A stretch of 64,000 bases of DNA from UBA2256 sp964531105 (GTDB taxonomy: Bacteria; Spirochaetota; Spirochaetia; Treponematales; Rectinemataceae). This document shows, piece after piece, positions 8,019 through 16,286 of this stretch. Numbering within the stretch: the first letter of the stretch is position 1; the number at the start of each line of letters is the position of its first letter. The stretch is from positions 7,559-71,558 of the forward strand of contig CAZHFN010000008.1 of the NCBI GenBank assembly GCA_964531105.1, written 5' to 3'. A program made the translations under genes and the position numbers. The notes under the pieces are model-generated. The model searched no databases. It was not told the origin of the DNA and saw only the letters and a program-made list of their open reading frames with translations.

Positions 8019-9653
8019 TTAGATCTCGGCGATCACGTGCCCGTGGTAGTACTCGTCCCGCAGTTCCTTTACCTGGGCATCGGCGAGATAGTCGTCGAAT
8101 CCCAGGTAGCGGTCGATCACTCCACCGGGGCATAGCTCGACAATTCTATTGGCAATGGAGTCGACAAACTCATGGTCGTGGCTGGCAAAAAGGAGAGCTC
8201 CGGGGAACTCGATGAGCCCGTCGTTGAGGGCGGTGATGGCTTCAAGGTCCAGGTGATTGGTAGGCTCGTCCATGATAAGGAAGTTGGAGCCTGAGAGCAT
8301 CATTCGCGAGAGCATGCATCGCACCCTCTCACCTCCTGACAGAACCCTCACGGGTTTCAGGGCTTCATCGCCGGAGAAGAGCATCCTGCCCAAAAAAGAA
8401 CGGATGTAGGTGTCGTCCTCCGATTCTGTATATTGCTTCAGCCAGTCCACGATGCTCATGTCATGATTGAAGAGGGCGGCTGAATCCTTGGGGAAGTAGG
8501 ACTTTTCCACCGTTTGGCCCCAGTAGATATCACCGCTTTCGGCCTCGACCTCTCCTGCTAATACGGAAAAAAGTGCAGATTTGGATACATGCTCACGTCC
8601 CACAAAGGCAATTTTATCGTTCTTGTTCACCGAGAGAGAAAAATTCCTGACAGCGGAACCTTCATCGGCTCCACACCGAAGATTAACGATCTTCAGGACA
8701 TTGTTGCCTATATCCCTGGAAGGTTTGAAACTGACATAGGGGAAGCGGCGGGAGGAGGGAACAATATCGTCCAATTGGAGCTTTTCCAGAATCTTCTTTC
8801 TGGAAGTAGCCTGACGGGATTTGGAGGCGTTGGATGCAAAGCGCTGAATGAACTCTTTCAAGTCCCGCGCCTTGTCTTCCTTGCGGCGCTTTTCATCCTT
8901 CTGCTGTTGCACGAGTATCTTGTTCATCCTGTACCAGAAATCGTAGTTGCCCGAATACATCCGTATGTGGCCGAAGTCTATGTCACAGATGTGGGTGCAG
9001 ACGGCATTGAGAAAGTGCCTGTCGTGGGAGACGACGATGACTATGTTGGGGAATTCTATGAGAAATTCCTCCAACCAGCGTATGGAATCGAGATCCAGGC
9101 CGTTGGTGGGTTCATCGAGGAGGAGGATGTCGGGATTTCCGAAAAGAGCCTGGGCAAGAAGCACTCTTACCTTGAAGGATTCATCAACCTCCTTCATGAG
9201 GGACTCGTGATATGTCTCGGGAACACCCAGGCCTGAGAGGAGGATGGAAGCCTGAGCCTCTGCCTCCCAGCCGCCCATCTCGGCGAATTCCGCCTCCAGT
9301 TCGCTGGCTCTTATGCCGTCCGCTTCGGTGAAGTCCTCCTTGGCGTAGATGGTTTCCCTTTCTCGGGATATGGCATAGAGCTGTTCAAAGCCCATGATAA
9401 CCGTGTCTAAAAGTCGAAAGTCCTCGAAGGCAAAATGATCCTGCTTGAGGACGGCCATTCGGGAGCCCTTGGAGATTTGAATCTCGCCCCGGTCGTGGCT
9501 TATTTCTCCGGAGAGAATGCGCAAAAAGGTGGTTTTGCCGGCTCCGTTGGCACCGATTACTCCGTAGCAGTTGCCAGGGGTAAACTTGAGATTGACATCC
9601 TTAAAGAGGCTGCGCTCGCCGAAGCCGAGCGCCAATTCTTGTACTGTTATCAC
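8019..9653 (-). CDS. ybiT: ABC-F family ATPase, YbiT/YkpA type
   Basis: Soluble tandem-ATPase ABC-F protein (544 aa), a group acting on ribosomes. There is no membrane domain. Domain 1 has Walker A GANGAGKT (about 34-41), a KVRVLLAQALF signature and Walker B ILLLDEPTNGLD. The KDEKRRKEDKARDLKEFIQRF linker and ANASKSRQATSR are diagnostic of YbiT/YkpA. Domain 2 has an eroded Walker A (GREHVSKS), but LSGGERVR and LIMDEPTNHLD are intact. I chose GTG 9653 because homologues begin at this position and AGGGAG lies upstream; an in-frame TTG is 12 codons earlier. Confidence 0.9.
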   Translation of the reverse strand: MITVQELALGFGERSLFKDVNLKFTPGNCYGVIGANGAGKTTFLRILSGEISHDRGEIQISKGSRMAVLKQDHFAFEDFRLLDTVIMGFEQLYAISRERETIYAKEDFTEADGIRASELEAEFAEMGGWEAEAQASILLSGLGVPETYHESLMKEVDESFKVRVLLAQALFGNPDILLLDEPTNGLDLDSIRWLEEFLIEFPNIVIVVSHDRHFLNAVCTHICDIDFGHIRMYSGNYDFWYRMNKILVQQQKDEKRRKEDKARDLKEFIQRFASNASKSRQATSRKKILEKLQLDDIVPSSRRFPYVSFKPSRDIGNNVLKIVNLRCGADEGSAVRNFSLSVNKNDKIAFVGREHVSKSALFSVLAGEVEAESGDIYWGQTVEKSYFPKDSAALFNHDMSIVDWLKQYTESEDDTYIRSFLGRMLFSGDEALKPVRVLSGGERVRCMLSRMMLSGSNFLIMDEPTNHLDLEAITALNDGLIEFPGALLFASHDHEFVDSIANRIVELCPGGVIDRYLGFDDYLADAQVKELRDEYYHGHVIAEI

Positions 9654-9722
9654 GAAAGGAATACTCCCTGTAATCGGGCTTAATTTCAAGGGGGCGACAG
9701 GGCTGCATGCCGTGGTGTGGCG

Positions 9723-9751
9723 TTGACTGCCCGGCGATTTTAGGCGCTAAT
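9723..9751 (+). promoter_or_regulatory. Promoter of metallophosphoesterase gene, possibly leaderless
   Basis: TTGACT (9723-9728), a 17-nt spacer and GCTAAT (9746-9751). The -10 ends 8 nt before ATG 9760, and no Shine-Dalgarno is present. Confidence 0.5.
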
Positions 9752-9759
9752 TGTGATAC

Positions 9760-10473
9760 ATGAGCCAGAGTACATGCACCTTGCTGGTCCTTTCAGATAT
9801 CCATGGTCATGCCGAGGTGGCCAAAGCCCTGGCTGCCAGGTACCCTGATATAAACGGAATACTTATCGCCGGCGATATCACCGATTTCGGTAAGGCTGAA
9901 AACGTCCGTGCGGTAGTGGATGCGGTAATGCCCCATAGCGGAGTCCTGGGCCTTCGCGCGGTTTCGGGAAACTGCGATACCCTGTCAGCGCGACGGTTTC
10001 TTGCGGAATCGGGGTTAGATTTGGAGTCCCAGGTTTTTGAGACCGAAGACTTTATAGCCCTAGGGGCTGGAGGTGGCCTTCGTAGAGCGGGAATAACCAG
10101 CTTTGAGCGAAGCGAAGGCGAACTGGAGGCCGCCCTAGGACCCAACCTAGATGCAGCAGCCAAAAAAGAAGGGCCTTGTCCAAGGACAAGGCCCCTCATT
10201 GTTGTTACCCATTCTCCGCCCTATGGCACCAACGCCGACGTCCACGGAGGGATGCACGTAGGAAGCAAGATATTTTCCAGCTTGATGAGCAGGTACAACC
10301 CTGAAATCTGGATCTGCGGGCATATTCACGAATCCCGCTGTGTCTCCCTGGAGGACGACACCTTGGTGATCAATCCAGGACCCTGCGCCTTAGGCTATCA
10401 CGCCCTGCTGGAAATGAGGCGGGAAGGGGAGGGCCTCGCCCCTAAGGTTAGGGCCTACCTCTCCTCGCTGTAG
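9760..10473 (+). CDS. Calcineurin-like metallophosphoesterase
   Basis: Predicted dinuclear-metal phosphoesterase (237 aa, cytoplasmic, no signal). All metal-ligand motifs are present in order: SDIHGH (about 12-17), AGDITDFG, SGNCDT (about 70-75), THSPPYG and CGHIHES (about 185-191). The substrate cannot be predicted; small phosphoesterases of this group include phosphodiesterases and protein phosphatases. A Lys/Pro/Arg-rich linker before the THSPP motif is encoded by a perfect hairpin that looks like the terminator of the convergent hflKC operon. No Shine-Dalgarno precedes the ATG, suggesting a leaderless mRNA. Confidence 0.88.
   Translation: MSQSTCTLLVLSDIHGHAEVAKALAARYPDINGILIAGDITDFGKAENVRAVVDAVMPHSGVLGLRAVSGNCDTLSARRFLAESGLDLESQVFETEDFIALGAGGGLRRAGITSFERSEGELEAALGPNLDAAAKKEGPCPRTRPLIVVTHSPPYGTNADVHGGMHVGSKIFSSLMSRYNPEIWICGHIHESRCVSLEDDTLVINPGPCALGYHALLEMRREGEGLAPKVRAYLSSL
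10162..10194 (-). terminator. Intrinsic terminator on minus strand, inside metallophosphoesterase gene
   Basis: GGGCCTTGTCC (10171-10181) and GGACAAGGCCC (10184-10194) pair perfectly, with the two innermost pairs probably open. On the minus strand the stem is followed by TTCTTTTTT. It lies about 340 nt behind the hflC stop and is the first good terminator for rlu-hflK-hflC. Confidence 0.7.
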
Positions 10474-10534
10474 TTCGCGCTTGCTCTACCTGTCCTCGAC
10501 CTGTTGCAAGCTCTTTACATTCGAGCTTCCTGCT

Positions 10535-11515
10535 TTATCTACCCGTGGGACTGTAGAGATACTTGAAATAGTCCATATCGGTGGACAGGGTCTTCTTAAG
10601 TCCAGGAATAGTGGCCTTGTAGGACTCCATGGCCTTCCAGAACTCGAAGAACGAGGGATCCTTACCATAGGCTTCGGCATAGATCTTGGTGGCCTCGGCA
10701 TCCGCGGTACCCTTGAGGGTTTCCGACTTCGCGTAGGCCGAGGAGAGGACCGATCGCCTCTCATTCTCCAGCTTGCCCAGCCATTCGGCTTTCTTTCCCT
10801 CGCCATAAGAGCGGAAGGCCTGGGCTATCTGGTTGCGCTCCTTAATCATCCGCTGATAGACACTGTCGGTGAGTTCGTCTGAATATTTGATCTGCCTGGG
10901 TATGATATCGATTATTTCGATGCCAAATTCAGGCACGATGGAAGAAACGATGGCGATCATCTCATTGGAGAGAACCCTTCTTCCCTTTTCGATCTTTTCA
11001 TACTGGGCCTGAGATACGGTGAGTTCATCCAGGGAGGATGGGCCCAGGGCGTCCCCGGTTTGGAATGTCTCCACCACCTTGGTTTTAAGTATTTCGTCCG
11101 AATCCCTCACCGCCTCCCGCAGATAGTTGGAGGAGATAACCGTGCGCACCGCGGAATCGATTACATCGTCCAAGCGGCCGTAGGCATTGTCTATTGTCGT
11201 CACCGATTCGTAGAATTTTGTCAGATCGGCAATCCTCCAGCGAGCTGTGGCATCTACCCAGATAAACTGGTTTTCCTTTGTGGGAACGCGCTGCTTTTCC
11301 CCGTCCCATGACATGAGCTTTTTAGGATACTTATTGACGATATCCACAAAGGGAGTCCTAAATTTTAACCCCGCTTCTGTATGGGTCTTCACTATTTTTC
11401 CAAAGCGCACCAACACCGCCTGCTCACCCTCGTCGAGGACGAAGAAAGGCCCCGTCACCAAGGTCGCCGCCACAATAACGCCCACTATCGCGAGCACTAT
11501 AATTGTTTTTTTCAT
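10535..11515 (-). CDS. hflC: Membrane protease modulator HflC
   Basis: SPFH/prohibitin-domain inner-membrane protein (326 aa) that forms a large complex with HflK and modulates FtsH proteolysis. A single N-terminal membrane anchor (about residues 5-27) is followed by FVLDEGEQAVLVRFGK, the start of the SPFH domain, then a long coiled-coil region (IKERNQIAQAFRSYGEGKKAEW). It overlaps hflK by 4 nt (ATGA) and has AGGAGC before ATG. The operon order rlu-hflK-hflC is seen here; the pseudouridine synthase is not a usual partner. Confidence 0.93.
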   Translation of the reverse strand: MKKTIIVLAIVGVIVAATLVTGPFFVLDEGEQAVLVRFGKIVKTHTEAGLKFRTPFVDIVNKYPKKLMSWDGEKQRVPTKENQFIWVDATARWRIADLTKFYESVTTIDNAYGRLDDVIDSAVRTVISSNYLREAVRDSDEILKTKVVETFQTGDALGPSSLDELTVSQAQYEKIEKGRRVLSNEMIAIVSSIVPEFGIEIIDIIPRQIKYSDELTDSVYQRMIKERNQIAQAFRSYGEGKKAEWLGKLENERRSVLSSAYAKSETLKGTADAEATKIYAEAYGKDPSFFEFWKAMESYKATIPGLKKTLSTDMDYFKYLYSPTGR

Positions 11516-12504
11516 TTGGGCTGCTCCTGGGCTCCGCCTAGCATTTTCAGCGGTATTACGTTTTCGAGGGTTTTATCGATCAGCTCCACGTCGTTGTTGC
11601 CCGATAGAATCTCGTCGATCATCTCGAAATAGATGCGCTTGCGGGTGATGTCAGGAGATTTCCGGTACTCGGCCAGCACCGAATCGAAGCGAGCGACATC
11701 GCCCTTGGCCTTGTTCACACGCTCGGCTGAATAGCCCTGGGCTATCTCCACAAGCTGGTCCGCCTGCCCTTTGGCCTTGGGTATTTCGGCATTGTAGGCT
11801 TCCTTGCCCTCGTTGATGAGGCGATTCATGTCCTGGATGGCCTTGTTGACATCTTCAAAAGCGTCCTGCACCCCGGCGGGGGGAACGATATTCTGGAGCT
11901 GAACCTGGGTTACCTTGATGCCCAGACCATACTGGTCGAATACATCGTTCATCATGACAACCGCGTTGTCCTGGATGGTCTGGCGGTCGGAGCCGATAAC
12001 GCCCAGAATGAGCCTGTCGCCCACCAGGCGGTTCATGACCGACTGGGACATGTCGCGAATGGTTTTCTGCTTGTCGTACACATTAAAGAGCCAGGCCTGG
12101 GGATCCACAATCCTGTACTGGATGATCCACTCCACGTCCACAATATTGAGGTCGCCGGTGAGCATGGTGGATTCATCGGGAAATTTCTGCTCTGAATATT
12201 GGGTCTGAAAGCCGGTTTTAAGGGTTCTGAATCCGAAGGTCTCGGTCTGTATTACCTTGGTGGGTACTATGAAGGACTTCTGAATTCCAAAGGGCAGCTT
12301 GTAATGAAGGCCGGCTCCCACAGTTTTGGAGTATTTGCCGAACGTGGTGATAACGGCGTTCTCAGTCTGGTCGACAATGATAAAACTGGTGGATAGGACT
12401 GCTATGACCGCCACGGCTATCACGAGTATGAGAATGAGAGGACCCTTCAGCTTGAATTCGGGAATTTTGAACTTTGCCTTAGGTCGAATGACGGTTTCAG
12501 GCAT
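11512..12504 (-). CDS. hflK: Membrane protease modulator HflK
   Basis: Partner of HflC in the membrane cage around FtsH (330 aa). A short cytoplasmic N-terminus is followed by one transmembrane segment (about 24-46) and an SPFH domain opening with IIVDQTENAVITTFGKY. The extended helical region (NRLINEGKEAYNAEIPKAKG) follows. ATG 12504 has AGGAGG at good spacing and starts 3 nt after the pseudouridine synthase stop. It lacks the long Gly-rich N-terminus of enterobacterial HflK. Confidence 0.92.
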   Translation of the reverse strand: MPETVIRPKAKFKIPEFKLKGPLILILVIAVAVIAVLSTSFIIVDQTENAVITTFGKYSKTVGAGLHYKLPFGIQKSFIVPTKVIQTETFGFRTLKTGFQTQYSEQKFPDESTMLTGDLNIVDVEWIIQYRIVDPQAWLFNVYDKQKTIRDMSQSVMNRLVGDRLILGVIGSDRQTIQDNAVVMMNDVFDQYGLGIKVTQVQLQNIVPPAGVQDAFEDVNKAIQDMNRLINEGKEAYNAEIPKAKGQADQLVEIAQGYSAERVNKAKGDVARFDSVLAEYRKSPDITRKRIYFEMIDEILSGNNDVELIDKTLENVIPLKMLGGAQEQPK

Positions 12505-12507
12505 GGA

Positions 12508-13527
12508 TTAGCCTCCTGGAAGATTGGATTGCCTTATCTTTGAATATACTTCTTCAGCGCCAAGTGAAAAGCGTTTTTGAATAATTTCTAAAAATAGTTT
12601 CGGCAAGGGCGCCTCAACCGCGGTGGGTAAGCCTTCCAGGAGTGGTGTAGTAAACTCCAATCTCAGCGAGTGAAGAAAAAACCGGTGGTGCCGGTTTTTG
12701 GCTCCGTACTTGATGTCGCCTGCGAGGGGGTAGCCGTGAAACGACGCCTGGGCTCGAATTTGGTGAGTACGACCGGTATGGAGCCGTATAAGGACTAGAC
12801 TGAATGAATACTCTGCCGCCAGGGTCTCGATGTCCATGGAGGCAGGCTTAGACGTTTTATCTGTTGTCAGGCCTGGATCGGAGGAGACCATTGTCCTGTG
12901 GGTGTTCGAATCGCGGGTAAGCGTATCGTCCCAGCGGAAGCTGCCTTCCAGGCGGCCTTCCACAAGGGCGACATAGAGCTTGCCTATCTTGCCCGCCTTA
13001 AGGGCTTTACTGAAGGCCGTGGCTCCTTCAAGACTTTTGGAAAAGCAAAGTACCCCTGAGCTATTTCTGTCCAGGCGATGCAGGGGACCGGGCAAAAAGG
13101 AGAGAGAAGCAGGAAGACTGTCCTTGAGGTAGTCTTTAACCTGCGCTTCCAGACTGTCCTTGGCACCGTGGACAAGCTGGCCTGAGGGTTTGGCAATGAA
13201 AAGAAGCTTGCTGTGCTCTAAAAGAATATTTAGAGGGGGAAATACTCCGCTATACACCGGAGTATCCAAGGCTCCCAGACTTGGACTCCTAACAGCAGAC
13301 TTCTCTCCAGGAGCAGCCTCGGTATGGACTATACGGCACTCCAGCGATTCGCCTTTACTGCAGCGATAATCCGGACTCCTCCTCTTCCCGTCTACTCGGA
13401 TATCCCCTTTACGCAATGCTTTGTGGATGGCTGAGAGAGGGATGTCCTTGAGGGCCTTTCTAAGCACCCTGTCCAGGCGCCTTCCGTCGTCGTCCTCGCC
13501 TAGCTTCATCTTGAGGTTCCACTGCAT
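12508..13527 (-). CDS. RluA-family pseudouridine synthase (RluC/RluD-like)
   Basis: Converts uridine to pseudouridine, probably in 23S rRNA. The 339-aa protein has an N-terminal S4-like RNA-binding domain (RRLDRVLRKALKDIPLSAIHK at about 16-36) and the RluA catalytic domain with HRLDRNSSG holding the catalytic Asp. HTGRTHQIRAQ and GDIKYG follow near the end, as expected. The RNA target cannot be assigned. The gene appears to start directly at its transcription start, with no Shine-Dalgarno. Confidence 0.9.
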   Translation of the reverse strand: MQWNLKMKLGEDDDGRRLDRVLRKALKDIPLSAIHKALRKGDIRVDGKRRSPDYRCSKGESLECRIVHTEAAPGEKSAVRSPSLGALDTPVYSGVFPPLNILLEHSKLLFIAKPSGQLVHGAKDSLEAQVKDYLKDSLPASLSFLPGPLHRLDRNSSGVLCFSKSLEGATAFSKALKAGKIGKLYVALVEGRLEGSFRWDDTLTRDSNTHRTMVSSDPGLTTDKTSKPASMDIETLAAEYSFSLVLIRLHTGRTHQIRAQASFHGYPLAGDIKYGAKNRHHRFFLHSLRLEFTTPLLEGLPTAVEAPLPKLFLEIIQKRFSLGAEEVYSKIRQSNLPGG

Positions 13528-13532
13528 GATGG

Positions 13533-13561
13533 ATTGTAGCCGGATGCTTCCGGGGGGTCAA
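13533..13561 (-). promoter_or_regulatory. Promoter of rlu-hflKC, leaderless geometry
   Basis: On the minus strand TTGACC (13556-13561), exactly 17 nt, then TACAAT (13533-13538). Only five bases separate the -10 from ATG 13527, and no Shine-Dalgarno exists. Confidence 0.7.
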
Positions 13562-13591
13562 CAAATGCCGAGCTCCTAGAGGCTACCCGTA

Positions 13592-13621
13592 TTGACAGAG
13601 AAGGTCGGCAAAAGGGAAACT
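13592..13621 (+). promoter_or_regulatory. Possible promoter of divergent PAP2 gene
   Basis: A perfect TTGACA -35 (13592-13597) is followed, after 18 nt, by the weak -10 GAAACT (13616-13621). Start of transcription would be near 13628, giving a leader of only a few bases. Confidence 0.4.
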
Positions 13622-13630
13622 TGATGAGCG

Positions 13631-14113
13631 ATGAATACTGTCATGCGGGACACTTCCAAGCTTTTCTCAAACCCCATATTTCTCTCGGCTTTTTTCAGCC
13701 TCATGGTTGCCCAGCTCATCAAAGCCCTCATAGCCTTGGCCAAGGCCAGGAAAGAAGAGGATTTCAAAGAGGCGATGATCATTTTCTTCTGGCGCACCGG
13801 GGGCATGCCCTCGAGCCATTCTGCGGTAGCCCTGGCCATAAGCACGGCCACCCTGCTCTCGGAAGGCTACTCCAATCTTTTCATACTCTCCCTCTTCATA
13901 TCTCTTATGGTGGTTAGGGACGCCCTGGGTGTGAGGCGATCCTCTGGGCTCCAGTCCAAGGCGCTCAATAAACTAGGTTTAGAACTAGAAGAGAAATCGG
14001 TAGTCAAATACGATCCGGTAAAGGAAGTCCATGGCCACACCCTTCCGGAAGTTTTAGCGGGAAGCCTTTTGGGCATAAGTATCGCCATATTTTTCTGTAT
14101 TATAGTGTTTTGA
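13631..14113 (+). CDS. Divergent PAP2 family membrane protein
   Basis: Small integral membrane protein (160 aa, about four hydrophobic segments) of the divergent PAP2/DUF212 family. The central WRTGGMPSSHSAVALA (about 54-69) carries the SSH element related to the phosphatase active site, and a later EVHGHTLPEVLAGSLLG holds the second conserved His. Acid-phosphatase activity on a lipid phosphate is possible but not proven for the family. It is divergent from rlu-hflKC. The start has no clear Shine-Dalgarno. Confidence 0.88.
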   Translation: MNTVMRDTSKLFSNPIFLSAFFSLMVAQLIKALIALAKARKEEDFKEAMIIFFWRTGGMPSSHSAVALAISTATLLSEGYSNLFILSLFISLMVVRDALGVRRSSGLQSKALNKLGLELEEKSVVKYDPVKEVHGHTLPEVLAGSLLGISIAIFFCIIVF

Positions 14114-14241
14114 ATCTTGATAAATCCCTTGTCATACATAGACGGAATATTGTTTATTTGTAAGGCAATGGCCGACAGATGGGGAAAAGCAGAGCATATT
14201 TCTTGGTTCTCGAGCTTCTCGCCTTCCCATGCCAGAACTTG

Positions 14242-14250
14242 TGGTATAGA
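14242..14250 (+). promoter_or_regulatory. Possible extended -10 promoter before the GH57-like gene
   Basis: TGG-TATAGA is an extended -10 element 32 nt before the ATG. No good -35 is visible. The 169-nt gap 14114-14282 holds nothing else that I can recognise. Confidence 0.35.
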
Positions 14251-14282
14251 ATTCCGACATCATCTACAAGGGTACAGTATAC

Positions 14283-16235
14283 ATGCAGGGCACTAAGGTA
14301 ATTTTCGGAACATACAACACAATGCCGGATGGTGCCGCAGATACTCTATTCGAACTAAGCTACCAGCGATCCTGGAGACCCTTTCTTTCAAGTCTTTATA
14401 AATTTCCCGCCATATTTTCCGTGGTCTATTACTCAGGGGTTGTCCTGCAATGGATAGAGGAAAACCATCCGGAGTTCATCCTCCTTTTAGAGGAGATGGC
14501 CGGGCGAAAACAAGTGGAGCTTTTGGGCGGGGGCTATTACAGCCCTCTCTTTCCCATACTCCAGCTCTCTGACAAGGTGGGCCAGATCGAGCTCCTCACC
14601 ACCTATCTGCGCAAGACTTTTGGAAGAAGACCCTCCGGTGGCTGGCTCTATGAGTATTCCTGGGACTCAGGCCTCCCTCTGGTATTCAGAAATTCTGGCC
14701 TCTCCTACTCCTTCTTGCCGGCCAAGACCTTGGCCACCGCGGGAATCATCGACCTTGCGCATTGTGATCCAGTGGTAACCGAGGAGCAGAGAAAGCTTCT
14801 CTGCGTATTTCCCGTTTTCGATTTGGACGAGAGCTTCGGCAAGCCACTTTCCTTCGAAAAAGCCTTGGAGCAGGTAATGGTCGATCATCCTGGCTGCAAG
14901 CTTTATACCCTCATGGCCAGCGGTCATTCTATTCCAGGCATGTGGGAAGCATCAGGCCTGGAATCCCCCGATGTGATGTTTGAAAAATCCTTTGCGTGGT
15001 TTCAGAAAAACTGCCTGGACATAGAGACGGTGCTGGCCCAGAGTTACGCGAAAGGGCTTAAGAATCTGCAACTCTTCTATCTTTCGTCCTGTTCTTCCCA
15101 TAGACTGGGGTCTTGCCTGGACGGGCTCGGCGACAGGGAAGAAAGCCTCTGTTTTCCCTCCATTGCCAAGCATCTCGTGTTGAGTCAGCCGGCCAGCAAG
15201 CATTTATATGACAAGATGTACCATGTGCATTCCCTCATGTCCCTCCTGCGGGGGGATAAGGCCAGAAAAAAAAGCGCCCAGGAGGATCTCTGGAAGGCAC
15301 AGAACGGGGAGGCCTACTGGGAAGGGTATATGGGAGGTCTCCGCAGACCCGAGGTAAGGATGCAGGCCTACAAAGCCCTCATAGATGCAGAAAAGGCCAC
15401 AAGACTGCAGGGGAGCTTCAACCCCGGCATTATCGTGGATGACATAGACTGCGATGGTGAAAAGGAATTTCTTTACCAGGCTGGGGATTTAAATTGTTAT
15501 ATCCATTCCAGAGGTGCTTCTGTATTCGAGCTGGACTGCTTCAGGAACAAGCATAACTATTGCTGCGTTTTTCCTTCTGCAGAGATTGGAGACTCCGGGC
15601 ACAGTTTCACTGATACACTATTCAGGGCAGGGAATTTCGGGGAAGAGCTTGGCAAGCTCGAGGGGCAGACCTATGTGAGCAGCGACAGGGAGCGGAGTCA
15701 GCAGAAGGTCATATTTTCCAGGGATTTCAACCTTCCCCTGGCTGAAGCCAGCTTGCCCATGGCCCTCCACAAGGCCTTTCTCTTTCAAAAACATTGCGTG
15801 AGCGTGGATGTGGAACTCAGCAATAAATCCCAGCAAATACTCAGTCTCCGCTATGCCCTGGAACTCAATCTCAGGCCTCAGGGAGCCATGGAAGAGCTCG
15901 AGCTCATCGCCGAAATGGACCGTCAACGGCTTGAATTAGATGGGAAAAAGGAGAAGGTCGACTTTTCTGGCCAAGCCCTTTATATCCTGAGTTCCCAGGG
16001 AAGGGATAAGATCGAAATCCGTTCGGACCGACTTTTTCATGGAAGAATTGAACATCGCATGGACAGGCTCGATACTCCCCATATCCTCAGGCTGAGACAG
16101 GGTAGCCCCCAGGAGGGTTTTGCCGAGGAAGCCCAGGGGGAGGTCCTGTATCAGGGGTCCAGGATTTTCTTCGGTTGGGACTTGGAACTTCAGCCCGATT
16201 CAGTCGCCAATTTTTCACTCTCCCTCCATATCTAG
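14283..16235 (+). CDS. GH57-fold protein related to 4-alpha-glucanotransferase
   Basis: Cytoplasmic 650-aa protein with the layout of Thermococcus-type 4-alpha-glucanotransferases: N-terminal GH57 barrel (about 1-290), a DUF1925-like middle, and a C-terminal beta domain like DUF1926 (from about 380). GGGYYSPLFPIL (about 81-92) and GGWLYEYSW (about 118-126) match GH57 motifs, the latter holding the nucleophile Glu. The N-terminal His motif (HxHQP) reads TYNTMP, and the acid/base segment reads TLMASGHS with no Asp. It may therefore be an altered or inactive enzyme. Start uses AAGGG ten nt upstream. Confidence 0.75.
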   Translation: MQGTKVIFGTYNTMPDGAADTLFELSYQRSWRPFLSSLYKFPAIFSVVYYSGVVLQWIEENHPEFILLLEEMAGRKQVELLGGGYYSPLFPILQLSDKVGQIELLTTYLRKTFGRRPSGGWLYEYSWDSGLPLVFRNSGLSYSFLPAKTLATAGIIDLAHCDPVVTEEQRKLLCVFPVFDLDESFGKPLSFEKALEQVMVDHPGCKLYTLMASGHSIPGMWEASGLESPDVMFEKSFAWFQKNCLDIETVLAQSYAKGLKNLQLFYLSSCSSHRLGSCLDGLGDREESLCFPSIAKHLVLSQPASKHLYDKMYHVHSLMSLLRGDKARKKSAQEDLWKAQNGEAYWEGYMGGLRRPEVRMQAYKALIDAEKATRLQGSFNPGIIVDDIDCDGEKEFLYQAGDLNCYIHSRGASVFELDCFRNKHNYCCVFPSAEIGDSGHSFTDTLFRAGNFGEELGKLEGQTYVSSDRERSQQKVIFSRDFNLPLAEASLPMALHKAFLFQKHCVSVDVELSNKSQQILSLRYALELNLRPQGAMEELELIAEMDRQRLELDGKKEKVDFSGQALYILSSQGRDKIEIRSDRLFHGRIEHRMDRLDTPHILRLRQGSPQEGFAEEAQGEVLYQGSRIFFGWDLELQPDSVANFSLSLHI

Positions 16236-16251
16236 AAAAGTTCAGCGGAGC

Positions 16252-16281
16252 TTGCTACATCGCGGGATTTCTTCGTACAAT
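16252..16281 (+). promoter_or_regulatory. Promoter of murC, leaderless geometry
   Basis: TTGCTA (16252-16257), an 18-nt spacer and TACAAT (16276-16281) lie just before ATG 16287. Only five bases separate the -10 from the start codon, and there is no Shine-Dalgarno. Confidence 0.6.
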
Positions 16282-16286
16282 AGCCC

